Source: Amycolatopsis sp. WAC 01376 (lineage in GTDB: Bacteria > Actinomycetota > Actinomycetes > Mycobacteriales > Pseudonocardiaceae). From it: a stretch of DNA of 64,000 nt. Shown here one piece after another: positions 34,481 through 43,373 of the stretch (position 1 is the first letter of the stretch; every line of letters begins with the position of its first letter). Where the stretch lies: assembly GCF_003947415.1 (NCBI RefSeq), contig NZ_QHKL01000001.1, positions 868,001 to 932,000 on the forward strand. The letters are read 5' to 3'. The translations under genes and the position numbers were made by a program. The notes under the pieces were generated by a model. It saw only the letters and a program-made list of their open reading frames with translations. It was not told the DNA's origin and ran no database searches.

Positions 34481-35758
34481 ATGTCCACACGCCGTCGCAT
34501 CGGGGGCGCCTTGGCCGCCACAGGGCTCGCCCTGCTGGCCGTCACGACGCCCGTCGCGAGCGCCCAGACCGGCGACCCGGCGAGAGGGCTGTACTCGGTG
34601 GAGGGCGCGTCCACTCCCGGCAAACGCACCGAGGTCGCCCGCACCGGTGTCGACGTCGCGGGCTCGCGCGGTGGCGCGCTGACCGTCGTCGCCACGCCCG
34701 GCCAGGCCGCGAGCCTGCGCGCGAACGGCTTCGGCCTGAAGCCGCTGGGCGACTTCGACAGCATGCTGAAACAACGGAGCGGCCGGGCCGGTACCGCGGC
34801 CGTCGCGGGCGACTTCCCGCCGGGCGACGAGGCGTACCACACCTACGCCGAAACGACCGCGGAGCTGCAGAAGGCCGCGAAGGACCACGGAGACATCGCG
34901 ACGCTGTCCAGCGTCGGCAAGTCCTACGAGGGGCGCGAGCTGAACCTGCTGAAGATCAGCGACAACGCGGGCACGGACGAGAACGAGCCCGAAGTGCTGT
35001 TCACCTGCAACCAGCACGCGCGCGAACACCTCACCACCGAGATGTGCCTGCGGATCGTGCAGCGGTTCACCAGCGGCTACGCGTCCGACCCCGCCATCAA
35101 GAAGATGGTGGACGAGCACGAGATCTACGTGATCCCGAACGTCAACCCGGACGGCTCCGAATACGACATCACCGGCGGCGAGTACCAGGGCTGGCGCAAG
35201 ACGCGCAAACCCGTGCCGGGCAGCAGCGCGGTCGGCACCGACCCGAACCGCAACTGGGACTACAAGTGGAACTGCTGCGGCGGGTCGAGCAACAGCCCGT
35301 CCGCCGAGGACTACCACGGTCCGTCGGCGTTCTCCGAGCCGGAGACCAAGGCCGTCGCGGAGTTCATGGACTCCCGCGTGGTCGGTGGCGCGCAGCAGAT
35401 CAAGACGCACATCGACTTCCACACCTTCTCGGAACTGGTGCTCTGGCCGTACGGCTACACCAAGGCCGACACCGACACGGGCCTGACCGAGGAAGAAGCG
35501 AAGCGCTTCGCCGACGTCGGCAAGAAGATGGCCGCCACCAACGGTTACACGCCGGAGCAGTCCAGCGATCTGTACGTCACCGACGGCGACGTCAACGACT
35601 GGGCGTGGGGCAAGCACAAGATCCTCAGCTACACCTTCGAGATGTACCCGAAGGACGGCGGGATCGACGGCTTCTACCCGCCCGCTTCGGTGATCCCGGA
35701 GCAGACGGCCCGCAACGACAAGGCCGTCGACATCCTGATCGCCGAGGCGGGAGCCTGA
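34481..35758 (+). CDS. Secreted M14-family zinc carboxypeptidase
   Basis: A 425-residue exported peptidase. The ATG at 34481 follows GGAGG and opens a signal peptide (MSTRRRIGGALAATGLALL, cleavage near ASAQT). A propeptide of about 90 residues precedes the M14 domain. Zinc ligands: H and E in NQHAREHLTTEM and the later His in IDFHTFSELVLWPYGYT. Substrate Arg/Asn lie in GTDPNRNWDYKW, and the catalytic Glu is in SYTFEMYP. It removes C-terminal residues from peptides outside the cell. It converges with the AlkZ-like gene, 6 bp apart. Confidence 0.93.
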   Translation: MSTRRRIGGALAATGLALLAVTTPVASAQTGDPARGLYSVEGASTPGKRTEVARTGVDVAGSRGGALTVVATPGQAASLRANGFGLKPLGDFDSMLKQRSGRAGTAAVAGDFPPGDEAYHTYAETTAELQKAAKDHGDIATLSSVGKSYEGRELNLLKISDNAGTDENEPEVLFTCNQHAREHLTTEMCLRIVQRFTSGYASDPAIKKMVDEHEIYVIPNVNPDGSEYDITGGEYQGWRKTRKPVPGSSAVGTDPNRNWDYKWNCCGGSSNSPSAEDYHGPSAFSEPETKAVAEFMDSRVVGGAQQIKTHIDFHTFSELVLWPYGYTKADTDTGLTEEEAKRFADVGKKMAATNGYTPEQSSDLYVTDGDVNDWAWGKHKILSYTFEMYPKDGGIDGFYPPASVIPEQTARNDKAVDILIAEAGA

Positions 35759-35764
35759 CCCCGC

Positions 35765-36949
35765 TCAGTTCCTGAGATCGGCCACTCGCGACGCCCGGCT
35801 CTTCGGCGAATCCAAGCTGAAGCTCCGGGCGTCGCCCAGTCGGTCGCGGACGAACTCTTCGGTCTCCGCGATCGTCTGCCGCAGCGCGGCGTCCTCGTCG
35901 CCGAAGAACCGGTGGACGATCTTGTTCGTCTCGGTGTCGAACTCCCACAAACCGGCGATACGACCCCGGTCGACGATGACGTGACTGGGTGGATCAGCCT
36001 GTCCGCCCAGCGTCTCCCCCGCGCGGCCACCGGGCACCGGCCGTCCGGCGTCGGCGTCGTCGAGCAGCCGCGACATCTCACGGTGCAGCAGATGGATGCC
36101 GTCGATGCCGGCGAGCAGCGCGTACGACGGCTCGGACGGCACGGTGAACGCGGCGAACTCGTCGGCGATCTCTTTGGGCATCAAGAGATCGGTGCCGTCG
36201 AGCGACACGAGTTCCAGCTGTTCCGCGATCTTCTTCGCACTGGCCGCGGTGAAACCGGAGAACCAGCGGAAATGCTTGAGTGACGCCGGAGCCGCCCACG
36301 AGAAGTACCGCCTGGCCAGTTCGGTCCGCGCGGTGTCCATATCGGACAGTCCGCCGCGCGGGGACGGCGTCCAGCGGACGTAGCCGTAGCGTTGCTGGTC
36401 CAGCCGCCCGTTGACGGGCACCCGTCGGATGTCGCCGCGGGCCTGGAGCAGGCCGAGCGCGAGTGGCAAGGTCGTGGTGGTGCCGCGTTTGCGGCCGGCT
36501 TCCCCGAGGTTGCGCACCGCCGATCCGGCGGCTTCCTTGATCGCGGCCGGGTCGAGCGGTTCGGTGGACGCGTCGAGCAGGTCGGCGACGGTGACGCACA
36601 ACTGCTCGATCTCGGCCTGAGTGACGCCGAGGTACTTCTCCGCGGCCGCGAGCTCACCGGCGGGCGCCCCGGCGCCGACGGTCAGCCCGAGTTCGAAATC
36701 CGCCGACGGCAGGACGTAGGCGCAGCCCCGCGCCGACGGCAGTTCGTGGATGGCGAGCCGCGCGACGTCCGCGTCGACCGTCTCGCGATCGAGTCGGGCC
36801 CTGGCGAACAGCCCGAGATAGGGCGCCGAACCGCCGACCGAGCGCATCCAGCCGGTCCGCTCCAGCACCTCGGCCGACGACGCCCCGCGCAGCGAGCCGT
36901 CGAGACCTTGCCGATGTGCCCACCACGCGCGCAGCTTGTCGGTCGCCAT
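35765..36949 (-). CDS. Winged-helix (HTH_42, AlkZ-like) DNA-binding protein
   Basis: A 394-residue protein of the winged-helix family that includes Streptomyces AlkZ, a DNA glycosylase acting on interstrand crosslinks. Visible features: TGWMRSVGGSAPYLGLFAR near the N-terminus, VPVNGRLDQQRYGYVRW mid-protein and the C-terminal HVIVDRGRIAGLWEFD. The QxQ/QxD catalytic motif of true AlkZ is not obvious to me; LDQQR is the nearest candidate. DNA repair or antibiotic self-protection is plausible. Divergent from the ADP-ribosylglycohydrolase gene. Confidence 0.75.
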   Translation of the reverse strand: MATDKLRAWWAHRQGLDGSLRGASSAEVLERTGWMRSVGGSAPYLGLFARARLDRETVDADVARLAIHELPSARGCAYVLPSADFELGLTVGAGAPAGELAAAEKYLGVTQAEIEQLCVTVADLLDASTEPLDPAAIKEAAGSAVRNLGEAGRKRGTTTTLPLALGLLQARGDIRRVPVNGRLDQQRYGYVRWTPSPRGGLSDMDTARTELARRYFSWAAPASLKHFRWFSGFTAASAKKIAEQLELVSLDGTDLLMPKEIADEFAAFTVPSEPSYALLAGIDGIHLLHREMSRLLDDADAGRPVPGGRAGETLGGQADPPSHVIVDRGRIAGLWEFDTETNKIVHRFFGDEDAALRQTIAETEEFVRDRLGDARSFSLDSPKSRASRVADLRN

Positions 36950-37002
36950 GACTCCACGGTATGGGTATCAGGCCGCAGCCCGCAGCCTGGCACGATTACC
37001 GG

Positions 37003-37854
37003 ATGCTGGTCGAACTGGCCATCGGCGACGCGTACGGAGGCTCCTTCGAGCACGCGTACCCGAGCTTCGTCGCCGAACACAACACGCTGGCCGGTTACGT
37101 GCCCCATCCCGGCCAACTCGGGGTCCCCGCGGGCCGCTACACCGACGACACGCAGATGACGATCGCGATCGCGGAACTGCTCGTTTCGGGGCGGCGATGG
37201 ACGCCGCTGCTGCTCGCCGAGCAGTTCGTGCGGGCGTATCACCGCGATCCGCACGACGGCTACGCGCCGCGTTTCCATCAGCTGCTCAGCGAGGTCCGGG
37301 ACGGCGAAGAGCTACTGCGACGGCTCCGGCCGCAAAGCGACAAGAGCGGGGCGGCCATGCGCGCCGGGCCGATCGGACTCCTGCCGACCGTCGACGACGT
37401 CCTCTACCACGCGAAACTGCAGGCCAGGATCACCCACGACACCCCTGCCGGGATCGCCGCGGCGCAGGCCGCCGCACTGGCGGTGCACTACTGCCACCAT
37501 CGGGTGGGTCCGCTTTCCGAGGTCGCGAGGTGGATCGACGGAATCCTTCCGGAAGACGTCGGGCACGGCGGCTGGGCGCGACCGTGGTCGGGCAAGGTCG
37601 GGCCGCAGGGCTGGATGAGCGTCCGTGCCGCGCTGACCGTGCTCGCGACAGACCGGGGCCTGAGCGAAATGCTCCACCGTTCGGTCGCGTTCACCGGCGA
37701 CGTCGACACCGTCGCGACGATCGCGCTGGCCGCCGCGTCGCGTTCGCCCGAGGTGGCGCGGGATCTGCCGCCGGTGCTGTGGCGCGATCTAGAGAACGGC
37801 GAGTACGGCCGCGACTATCTGGCGAGGCTCGACGAACGATTGCTGCACATCTGA
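37003..37854 (+). CDS. ADP-ribosylglycohydrolase family protein
   Basis: Predicted 283 residues from the ATG at 37003 (MLVELAIGDAYGGSFE), the usual family start; an in-frame ATG at 36961 would add 14 residues. Metal-binding motifs of the DraG/ARH fold are present: GDAYGGSFE, RYTDDTQMTIAIAE and, near the C-terminus, GDVDTVATIALAAASR (the usual GGDTD becomes GDVDT). It would remove ADP-ribose from proteins or small molecules. The gene begins close to the divergent AlkZ-like gene, so they may share a promoter region. Confidence 0.82.
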   Translation: MLVELAIGDAYGGSFEHAYPSFVAEHNTLAGYVPHPGQLGVPAGRYTDDTQMTIAIAELLVSGRRWTPLLLAEQFVRAYHRDPHDGYAPRFHQLLSEVRDGEELLRRLRPQSDKSGAAMRAGPIGLLPTVDDVLYHAKLQARITHDTPAGIAAAQAAALAVHYCHHRVGPLSEVARWIDGILPEDVGHGGWARPWSGKVGPQGWMSVRAALTVLATDRGLSEMLHRSVAFTGDVDTVATIALAAASRSPEVARDLPPVLWRDLENGEYGRDYLARLDERLLHI

Positions 37855-37914
37855 CGTAGGCGGGATCCACGGAACGCGGACGTGCCTCTGGCCCGATTTC
37901 GGCAGACTGGGCCG

Positions 37915-38979
37915 GTGAAGTGGCTGTTCAGAAGCGGAATCGTCGTCGCTTGGCTCGCGGTGAGCGCGTTGCTCGTCGTCGGCACCGCGAACCTCGAGCC
38001 GGATCACGGAGAACGTCCGGTCGACGCGTTCGGGTTCGCCGTCGTCGCGCTCGCTTGTCTCGCACTCGTCGTCGCCTGGCGGCTGCCGGTGGCCGCGGCG
38101 GGCACGGAAGCGTTTGCGCTCCTGCTCTACCTGGGGTTCGGCTATCCCGACGGTCCGGTGTTGTTCGCGGGTCTCGTGCCATTGTTCGCGCTCGGAACCC
38201 TTCGCTCGCGACGGCTCGCGTACGCCTTCGCGGGCGGTATGGCGGCGGTTGTCGTCGGCGCGAACGTGGCCACCGGCGGGGCGGGCGTCCTCGATCTGGT
38301 CTTCGTCGGCTGGGCAGGCGTAGCGGTCTTCGCGGCCGACGCGCTTCGAGGACGTCGTGAGCGGACTGCGGCCGCCGAGCGGGCGGAACGCGATCGCGTC
38401 CTCGGCGAGCGGCTGGACATCGCGCGGGATCTGCACGACAGCGTCGGCCACGCGATGGCGGTCATCAACGTCCAGTCGGGCATGGCCGCGCACGTGCTCG
38501 ACGATCACCCGGAAGTGGCGAAGGAAGCGCTCGAAGTCGTCCGCACGGTCAGCGGCACGATCCTGGACGAACTGAACGCGATGGTGCGGCTGCTGCGTGA
38601 CGACTCCACCCCGCTCCGGCCGGCACCGGGGGTAGCGGACATTCCCGCATTGGTCGCTTCGACGAACCAGGCGGGCCTGGCCGTCACGCTGGACCTCGAC
38701 GCTCCCGGGATCGGGCAGCCGGTCGGCGGCGCGGTGTACCGGATCGTCCAGGAATCCCTCACGAACGCCGCGAAACACGGCACGTCGGCCGCCGAGGTGA
38801 CGGTGCGAACCGACCGGAGCGGCCTGCGGCTCGACGTGGTCAACGACGTCCGCACGCCGGGGCCGGACGTCCACGGTGCCGGAATCAGGGGAATGGGTGA
38901 ACGGGCCAGGGCGACCGGCGGCACACTGACCACGTGCCGTGAGGAAGGGAGGTTCCGGGTGAGCGCGCGATGGCCGTGA
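37915..38979 (+). CDS. Sensor histidine kinase (HisKA_3)
   Basis: Predicted 354 residues from the GTG at 37915 (VKWLFRSG); a GTG at 37882 is an alternative. Four to five N-terminal membrane helices form a compact sensor (residues 5-150). The phospho-acceptor motif is LDIARDLHDSVGHAMAVINV, and the ATPase part has VQESLTNAAKHG and GAGIRGMGERARATGG. It overlaps the response regulator gene by 10 bp and signals to it. This NarL-type pair resembles DesK-like sensors; the stimulus is unknown. Confidence 0.9.
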   Translation: MKWLFRSGIVVAWLAVSALLVVGTANLEPDHGERPVDAFGFAVVALACLALVVAWRLPVAAAGTEAFALLLYLGFGYPDGPVLFAGLVPLFALGTLRSRRLAYAFAGGMAAVVVGANVATGGAGVLDLVFVGWAGVAVFAADALRGRRERTAAAERAERDRVLGERLDIARDLHDSVGHAMAVINVQSGMAAHVLDDHPEVAKEALEVVRTVSGTILDELNAMVRLLRDDSTPLRPAPGVADIPALVASTNQAGLAVTLDLDAPGIGQPVGGAVYRIVQESLTNAAKHGTSAAEVTVRTDRSGLRLDVVNDVRTPGPDVHGAGIRGMGERARATGGTLTTCREEGRFRVSARWP

Positions 38980-39641
38980 TCAGGGTGGTGCTCGCCGACG
39001 ACCAGCTCTTGGTGCGGTCCGGGTTCGCGGCGCTGCTCCGGGTGGAAGCCGGAATCACCGTGGTGGGTGAAGCGGACGACGGCGAGACGGCGCTGGCCGT
39101 CGTCGCGGAAACCGTGCCCGACGTGGTGCTGATGGATATCCGGATGCCGGGGATGGACGGCCTGGAGGCCACCCGCCGGATCATGGCGGACGAACGGCTT
39201 TCCGGCGTCCGTGTCCTCATGCTGACGACGTTCGACCTCGACGAATACGTCTTCGACGCGCTACGCGCCGGAGCGAGCGGTTTCCTGCTCAAACACACCA
39301 GGCCCGTCGACCTGATCCAGGCGGTCCGCGTCGTGGCGGCGGGAGACGCGCTCCTTTCCCCGAGTGTGACCAAGCGGCTGATCGCGGAATTCACCGCGCG
39401 TCCGTCGAGGCCGATGCCCCGTCTCGGCGGCTCCGCGTTCACCGAACGGGAGCACGAGGTGGTCCTTCGCGTCGCGCAAGGAATGTCGAACGACGAGATC
39501 GCCGCCGAGTTCGTCATCAGCGCGGCGACCGTGCGGACCCACGTCAGCCGGGCGATGACCAAGGTCCATGCCCGCGACCGGGCGCAGCTCGTGGTGTTCG
39601 CGTACCAGACCGGTCTCGTCCGCGCTGAACATCAGGCGTAG
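38970..39641 (+). CDS. NarL/FixJ-family response regulator
   Basis: A 223-residue two-domain regulator. Receiver: VVLADDQLLVRSGF, phospho-Asp in VVLMDIRMPGMDGLEA, and Lys in GFLLKHTRPV. LuxR-type helix-turn-helix: FTEREHEVVLRVAQGMSNDEIA with VRTHVSRAMTKV. It starts inside the end of the kinase gene, so the two are coupled. The secreted hydrolase gene 59 bp downstream on the same strand may be part of the same transcript. Confidence 0.94.
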   Translation: MAVIRVVLADDQLLVRSGFAALLRVEAGITVVGEADDGETALAVVAETVPDVVLMDIRMPGMDGLEATRRIMADERLSGVRVLMLTTFDLDEYVFDALRAGASGFLLKHTRPVDLIQAVRVVAAGDALLSPSVTKRLIAEFTARPSRPMPRLGGSAFTEREHEVVLRVAQGMSNDEIAAEFVISAATVRTHVSRAMTKVHARDRAQLVVFAYQTGLVRAEHQA

Positions 39642-39700
39642 CCCGCGATCTCCACACTCGACGGACGACGCGACCCGGCCGCGGCTCCGACGCTGGAGCC

Positions 39701-40675
39701 ATGACCTTCACCGCAAGAGCGGCCGTTCTCGCCGCGCTGCTCACTCTTTTCGGGACGACGACAGCGGTCGCCACCGAACGACCATCGACGGCCAGGTGCC
39801 AGGAACACCGCTTCCAAGTCCGGGTCGGCACCGAAGACCACACGATCGCGGGCGAGCTCTGCGTCCGCGGGAAACTCACCTCGCGTACTCCGGTCCAGGT
39901 CCTGCTGCACGGAGGGACCTACGACCGCTCCTACTGGGACTGGCCGTACCAGCCGCGTCGATACTCCTATGTGGACAGTGCGACGCGAGCGGGCTTCGCG
40001 ACGTTCAACATCGACAGGCTCGGGTACGGCCGCAGCAGCCGCCCGAATCCGGAGACCCTCGGCTTCGCCGCCGGCGGAGAGGCCGTCCATCAGGTCGTCC
40101 AGCGGTTACGCCGGGGCGCGGCAGGACCTCGCTTCCGGACCATCGTCCTCAACGGACACTCGATGGGCGGCCTCGTCGCCGAACGGGCGGCGGCGCGGGG
40201 CGGGATCGCCGCCGTGATCGTCAGCGGGATCCCCCGCGATCGGCCCGGCGAGCGATCCGCATCCTCGGCTTCACCGTTCTACCCGGCGGAACAGGACCCG
40301 AAGTTCGCCGGAAAGCCTTGGGCGCCCGGCTACCTCACGACCCGGCCCGGCACACGCGCCGAGACCTTCCACTACGAAGGGGCCTACGACCCGGCGATCA
40401 TCCCGGTGGAAGAGGCGCTGAAGGACACGCTCGCCTCCGCGGAACTCCGCGCTGTCGGCCCCGGCTCGATGCGCACCCGCTCCGCGAAGACGCCGACGGC
40501 GTACGTGCTGGGCGAGCACGACACCCTGATCTGCGGAACAACTGCCTGCACGAGCCAAGACGCCGACCACGTCGTGCGCGGCAGTGGTCATTCCCTCAAC
40601 ACCGGCCTGGCCGCACAGGATTTCTACCGATGGACGTTCGCCTGGCTGGCACGTCAGGGGATTCACGGCCGGTAA
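39701..40675 (+). CDS. Secreted alpha/beta hydrolase
   Basis: A 324-residue exported hydrolase. Signal peptide MTFTARAAVLAALLTLFG with cleavage near TAVATE. The fold markers are VQVLLHGGTYDRSYWD (oxyanion region), NIDRLGYGRSS, the nucleophile elbow NGHSMGGLVAE (Ser), and a C-terminal His in GSGHSLN with an acid in LGEHDTLICG. Cysteines in the mature part (ARCQEH, GELCVRG, ICGTTACT) suggest disulfides. Substrate unknown; esterase or lipase activity is the safest guess. Confidence 0.85.
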   Translation: MTFTARAAVLAALLTLFGTTTAVATERPSTARCQEHRFQVRVGTEDHTIAGELCVRGKLTSRTPVQVLLHGGTYDRSYWDWPYQPRRYSYVDSATRAGFATFNIDRLGYGRSSRPNPETLGFAAGGEAVHQVVQRLRRGAAGPRFRTIVLNGHSMGGLVAERAAARGGIAAVIVSGIPRDRPGERSASSASPFYPAEQDPKFAGKPWAPGYLTTRPGTRAETFHYEGAYDPAIIPVEEALKDTLASAELRAVGPGSMRTRSAKTPTAYVLGEHDTLICGTTACTSQDADHVVRGSGHSLNTGLAAQDFYRWTFAWLARQGIHGR

Positions 40676-40684
40676 AGCACCGGA

Positions 40685-41188
40685 TCACCAGGAAGGCCGG
40701 TACCGCAGGCCTTGCTCGTAGTACTGGTCCTCGGATTCCGCCGGTTCGTCCTGTGCGGGGACGGCCGGTTCTTCCGAACGGTCCTTGAGCACCACGTTTT
40801 CCGTGACCGCCGGGGGCCGGCGCGAGACCGGGGATTCCGGCGTCACGGTTTCCCCGGTCTGCTGGAACGAAGGGACGAACCCGACCCGCCAGCGGAGCCT
40901 GTCCGTGATGTATCCGGCGTTGCCGATCGGCGCCATCAGCTTCGCACTGCGCTTCGCGGATTCTTGCTGCGCTTCTTGATAAGTCCGCATGACGGCGTCC
41001 GCGATCTCGGCGGGCGACATCCGCGACACGGCTTCGGTCACCCTGAGCCGTGTCATCACGCCGTCGGTGTTGACCGAAACGGAGACGGCACCGTCCGGTG
41101 AGGACACGTCCACCGACAGGGCGGCCAAGGCCTCGAGCATCGCTTGCCGGTCGTTGGCCGGTTTCGTGGGCGCCGGTTTCTCGGCCAC
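40685..41188 (-). CDS. YbaB/EbfC-like protein, type VII-associated
   Basis: A 167-residue protein from GTG (GGAGCG upstream). Residues 10-95 resemble the YbaB/EbfC nucleoid-associated fold (VSSPDGAVSVSVNTDGVMTRLRV, SPAEIADAVMRTYQEAQQESAKR). The C-terminal half is acidic, Pro-rich and ends EQGLRYRPSW. Such YbaB-like proteins with acidic tails are often found beside WXG100/EspC-type secretion genes in actinobacteria and may act as chaperones or secreted partners. It is third in a three-gene minus-strand cassette. Confidence 0.72.
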   Translation of the reverse strand: MAEKPAPTKPANDRQAMLEALAALSVDVSSPDGAVSVSVNTDGVMTRLRVTEAVSRMSPAEIADAVMRTYQEAQQESAKRSAKLMAPIGNAGYITDRLRWRVGFVPSFQQTGETVTPESPVSRRPPAVTENVVLKDRSEEPAVPAQDEPAESEDQYYEQGLRYRPSW

Positions 41189-41239
41189 GTTCGCTCCTTG
41201 AGCGGTGGGGTCTCCCGAGCCGGAGACCCCACCCGTCCG

Positions 41240-42274
41240 CTATTCGAGTGGGGACAGTTCCCGCGGCGGTTCCTGGATCTGACCGTCGTTCGAGATGTCG
41301 ACGTTCTGGTCCCGGACCCGCTTTTCCGTTCCCTTGTCGGTGTTCTCCGTTTCGAAGTTGCCGGGATCGAAGGTCTCGCCGGGGCTGACGTCCGGCGGCT
41401 CGGGAATGATCGGCAGGTTGTTGATCTCGGTGTGGATCTTCGAGACCAGCGACTCCGCCGCGCGGAACATGCTTTCCCTGATGTTGACCACACCGTCGTG
41501 GAAGCTGTTGTAGATCATTTCGGGGCTGTCCCCGACGATGTCGGCCTGCACGGTGGCCGCCGTGGCGAGCCCGGCGCCGGCCGCGGCGCCGGCGACCTGC
41601 ACCCCGTTCGCGGTGGTGAAGAACGCCGCCGCGGTGAGACCACCGGCCGGTGGCACGGCCGCCACGAGCAGCGCGGTGACAGCGGCGGCGAAGGTCGCGG
41701 CCAGCGCCTTCTGCAAGGCGGATTCGTCCTGCCGTTCCTGGTCGTCCCGGTACTTTTCCGCGGCGGTCATGAAGGACGCGGCGAGTGCGCTCAGGTCGGC
41801 CCGCGCGGTGGCGATGGCGTCCCGCGCGGCCACGATGTCGGCTTCCAGCACGGTGAGTTTGGTGCCCACGCGGGCATAGGTGTTCACGAGACCCTGGATG
41901 TAGCTCTTGGCGGTCTCGGCGCCTTCACCACGCCACTTGAGCAGCAGGACCAAAGCCCGGTCGAGCGGCGCTTTCGTGTCCTGGAAAGCGTTCCAGAGAC
42001 CCTCGTAGGCCTCGATCATGGTCTGCAGGCTGTTCTCGCCGACGAGCTCCGCCTCGGAGAATTCGAGGAAGAAGTCGCGGACCTGTTCCTTTCGGCCGCC
42101 GCTCATGTCCACGTCGCTGCCGAACGTCCAGTCAAAGAAAAGGAGGTCCACCGCCGCGAAGGCCTTTTCGGCGCCCGCTGTGAGGTCGTGGGAGATTCCC
42201 TCGAGAAGCTCGGCGTTCTTGTCATCACCTTCGGCGGTGGTCTCCGCGTCCAGTGCGTTGAAGTACCCGTCCAC
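41240..42274 (-). CDS. Large helical protein with hydrophobic segment, putative type VII substrate
   Basis: A 344-residue protein starting at GTG, 4 bp after the upstream gene's stop. Residues 1-190 look like long helices (EQVRDFFLEFSEAELVGE, DALSALAASFMTAAEKYRD-like pattern with W in LLKWRGEG). Residues 193-250 form a Gly/Ala-rich hydrophobic stretch (AAAVTALLVAAVPPAGG, GAAAGAGLATAATV) that could insert in a membrane. The tail is acidic and Pro-rich. I see no toxin domain and no signal peptide. Context with EspC-like and YbaB-like genes suggests export by an ESX system; this is inference. Confidence 0.6.
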   Translation of the reverse strand: MDGYFNALDAETTAEGDDKNAELLEGISHDLTAGAEKAFAAVDLLFFDWTFGSDVDMSGGRKEQVRDFFLEFSEAELVGENSLQTMIEAYEGLWNAFQDTKAPLDRALVLLLKWRGEGAETAKSYIQGLVNTYARVGTKLTVLEADIVAARDAIATARADLSALAASFMTAAEKYRDDQERQDESALQKALAATFAAAVTALLVAAVPPAGGLTAAAFFTTANGVQVAGAAAGAGLATAATVQADIVGDSPEMIYNSFHDGVVNIRESMFRAAESLVSKIHTEINNLPIIPEPPDVSPGETFDPGNFETENTDKGTEKRVRDQNVDISNDGQIQEPPRELSPLE

Positions 42275-42278
42275 GCCG

Positions 42279-42650
42279 CTACCCCTGTTCCCCGTACGCC
42301 GCGCGGTTCATTCGCTGCTTGTTGTCCTCATCGACGGATTCGTACAGTTCGGCGACCTTCGCCAGTGCCCGGGAAGCGTCCTGCGTGCTGCCGTGCAACC
42401 GCGCGAGCATTTTTTCGACGGCCTGACGGTGTTCCTCGTACGCCGCCGAAACCCCGCGCATGCCCAGGGATTTCCCGAACGCGGTGTCCGGCGCGAAAAG
42501 GCCGGGGAGAAGGCCACCCGTGACCGGGTCGGGAGCCGGCACGTCCTGCCCGGTCACACCGGTATGGGCGGTACTGACTATGTCGGCGGCCTTCTGCAGT
42601 TCCTTGCTCGACAACCTGAGATCGTCGAGGTCGGTTTCGAAACTGACCAT
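42279..42650 (-). CDS. EspC/WXG100-like small protein
   Basis: Predicted 123 residues from the ATG at 42650 (MVSFETDLDDLR), supported by GAGGTGAAC upstream; an earlier ATG at 42680 lacks one. Length, two helical halves and the C-terminal pattern VEKMLARLHGSTQDASRAL resemble ESX-secreted EspC/DUF2580 or WXG100 proteins; the segment TLDDLRLSSKELQKAADIV could be the first helix of the hairpin. No strict WxG motif is visible. First gene of the cassette with the 344-residue protein and YbaB-like protein. Confidence 0.65.
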   Translation of the reverse strand: MVSFETDLDDLRLSSKELQKAADIVSTAHTGVTGQDVPAPDPVTGGLLPGLFAPDTAFGKSLGMRGVSAAYEEHRQAVEKMLARLHGSTQDASRALAKVAELYESVDEDNKQRMNRAAYGEQG

Positions 42651-42746
42651 GTTCACCTCGCTGTCCGGATTCCACCCCATGTAAGCAGCGTTGACTTGGC
42701 TGGGCGCGAGACTTTGTCATCCGCGTACGGTGACGAACGTCACGAC

Positions 42747-43187
42747 TCAGACGGAGACCCAGCAGTAGAGGCGATCGCCCCTGGTCGTGGCGGTGCGGGC
42801 GAGTTCCGCGAGGCCGGTCAGCAAATCGGCCAGCTCGGCAGGGTCGGCCTGGCCACCGAACTCGTCGGTTCGGGACCAGGGCTCGGCGACCTCACGCAGG
42901 CGCGCCTCGTCGGCGTCGGACAACGCGGCGGTCAGCTCGCCGGTCAGCGCGACGACCAGACGCGTGCCGCCGTCGGCCATGGCGATGGGGCCGAGATCGC
43001 GTTCGATGATGGTCTCGTAGCCGACACCGGTGAAGAGGGACTCCAGCGTGCCCAACTGCACGAGCGGATCCACACCTTTGAGCGCGACGGTCGGTAAGGA
43101 AGCCTCGGCCGGGCCGCCGACAAGGTCGAGCGTGGTGGCCGCGGTTTCGTTGTCCGGCGCGGCGAAGTAGTCGAAGAGCACACCCAT
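42747..43187 (-). CDS. Conserved hypothetical protein
   Basis: A 146-residue cytoplasmic protein from ATG 43187 (MGVLFDYFAAPDNETAA). It has a mixed alpha/beta character with the stretches VDPLVQLGTLESLFTG and AELADLLTGLAELARTA and ends RLYCWVSV. I recall similar short proteins in Pseudonocardiaceae and Streptomyces but no function. It lies between tRNA-Ala's terminator and the type VII-like cassette, on the minus strand. Confidence 0.7.
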   Translation of the reverse strand: MGVLFDYFAAPDNETAATTLDLVGGPAEASLPTVALKGVDPLVQLGTLESLFTGVGYETIIERDLGPIAMADGGTRLVVALTGELTAALSDADEARLREVAEPWSRTDEFGGQADPAELADLLTGLAELARTATTRGDRLYCWVSV

Positions 43188-43226
43188 GCGCGCATTCTTA
43201 CAGGGAGCTACGGCCCGGAAACGAAA

Positions 43227-43251
43227 AAGCCACCCGCGATGCGGGTGGCTT
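43227..43251 (-). terminator. Terminator after tRNA-Ala
   Basis: Minus strand: AAGCCACCCGC pairs with GCGGGTGGCTT around ATC, followed by TTTCG. It lies 12 bases past the tRNA. Confidence 0.88.
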
Positions 43252-43263
43252 CGTGGACCGGAG

Positions 43264-43336
43264 TGGAGCTGAGGGGAATCGAACCCCTGACCCCTGCCTT
43301 GCAAAGGCAGTGCTCTACCAATTGAGCTACAGCCCC
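43264..43336 (-). tRNA. tRNA-Ala (anticodon TGC)
   Basis: The minus strand reads GGGGCTGTAGCTCAATTGG, anticodon arm TGCCTTTGCAAGGCA with TGC, T-arm GGTTCGATTCC and acceptor end AGCTCCA. 73 nt; CCA not encoded. Part of the gyrA-tRNA-Ile-tRNA-Ala cluster conserved in actinobacteria. Confidence 0.97.
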
Positions 43337-43373
43337 GGGTCGCAGGCGATCATGATAACCGCCCGCGCCGAAA

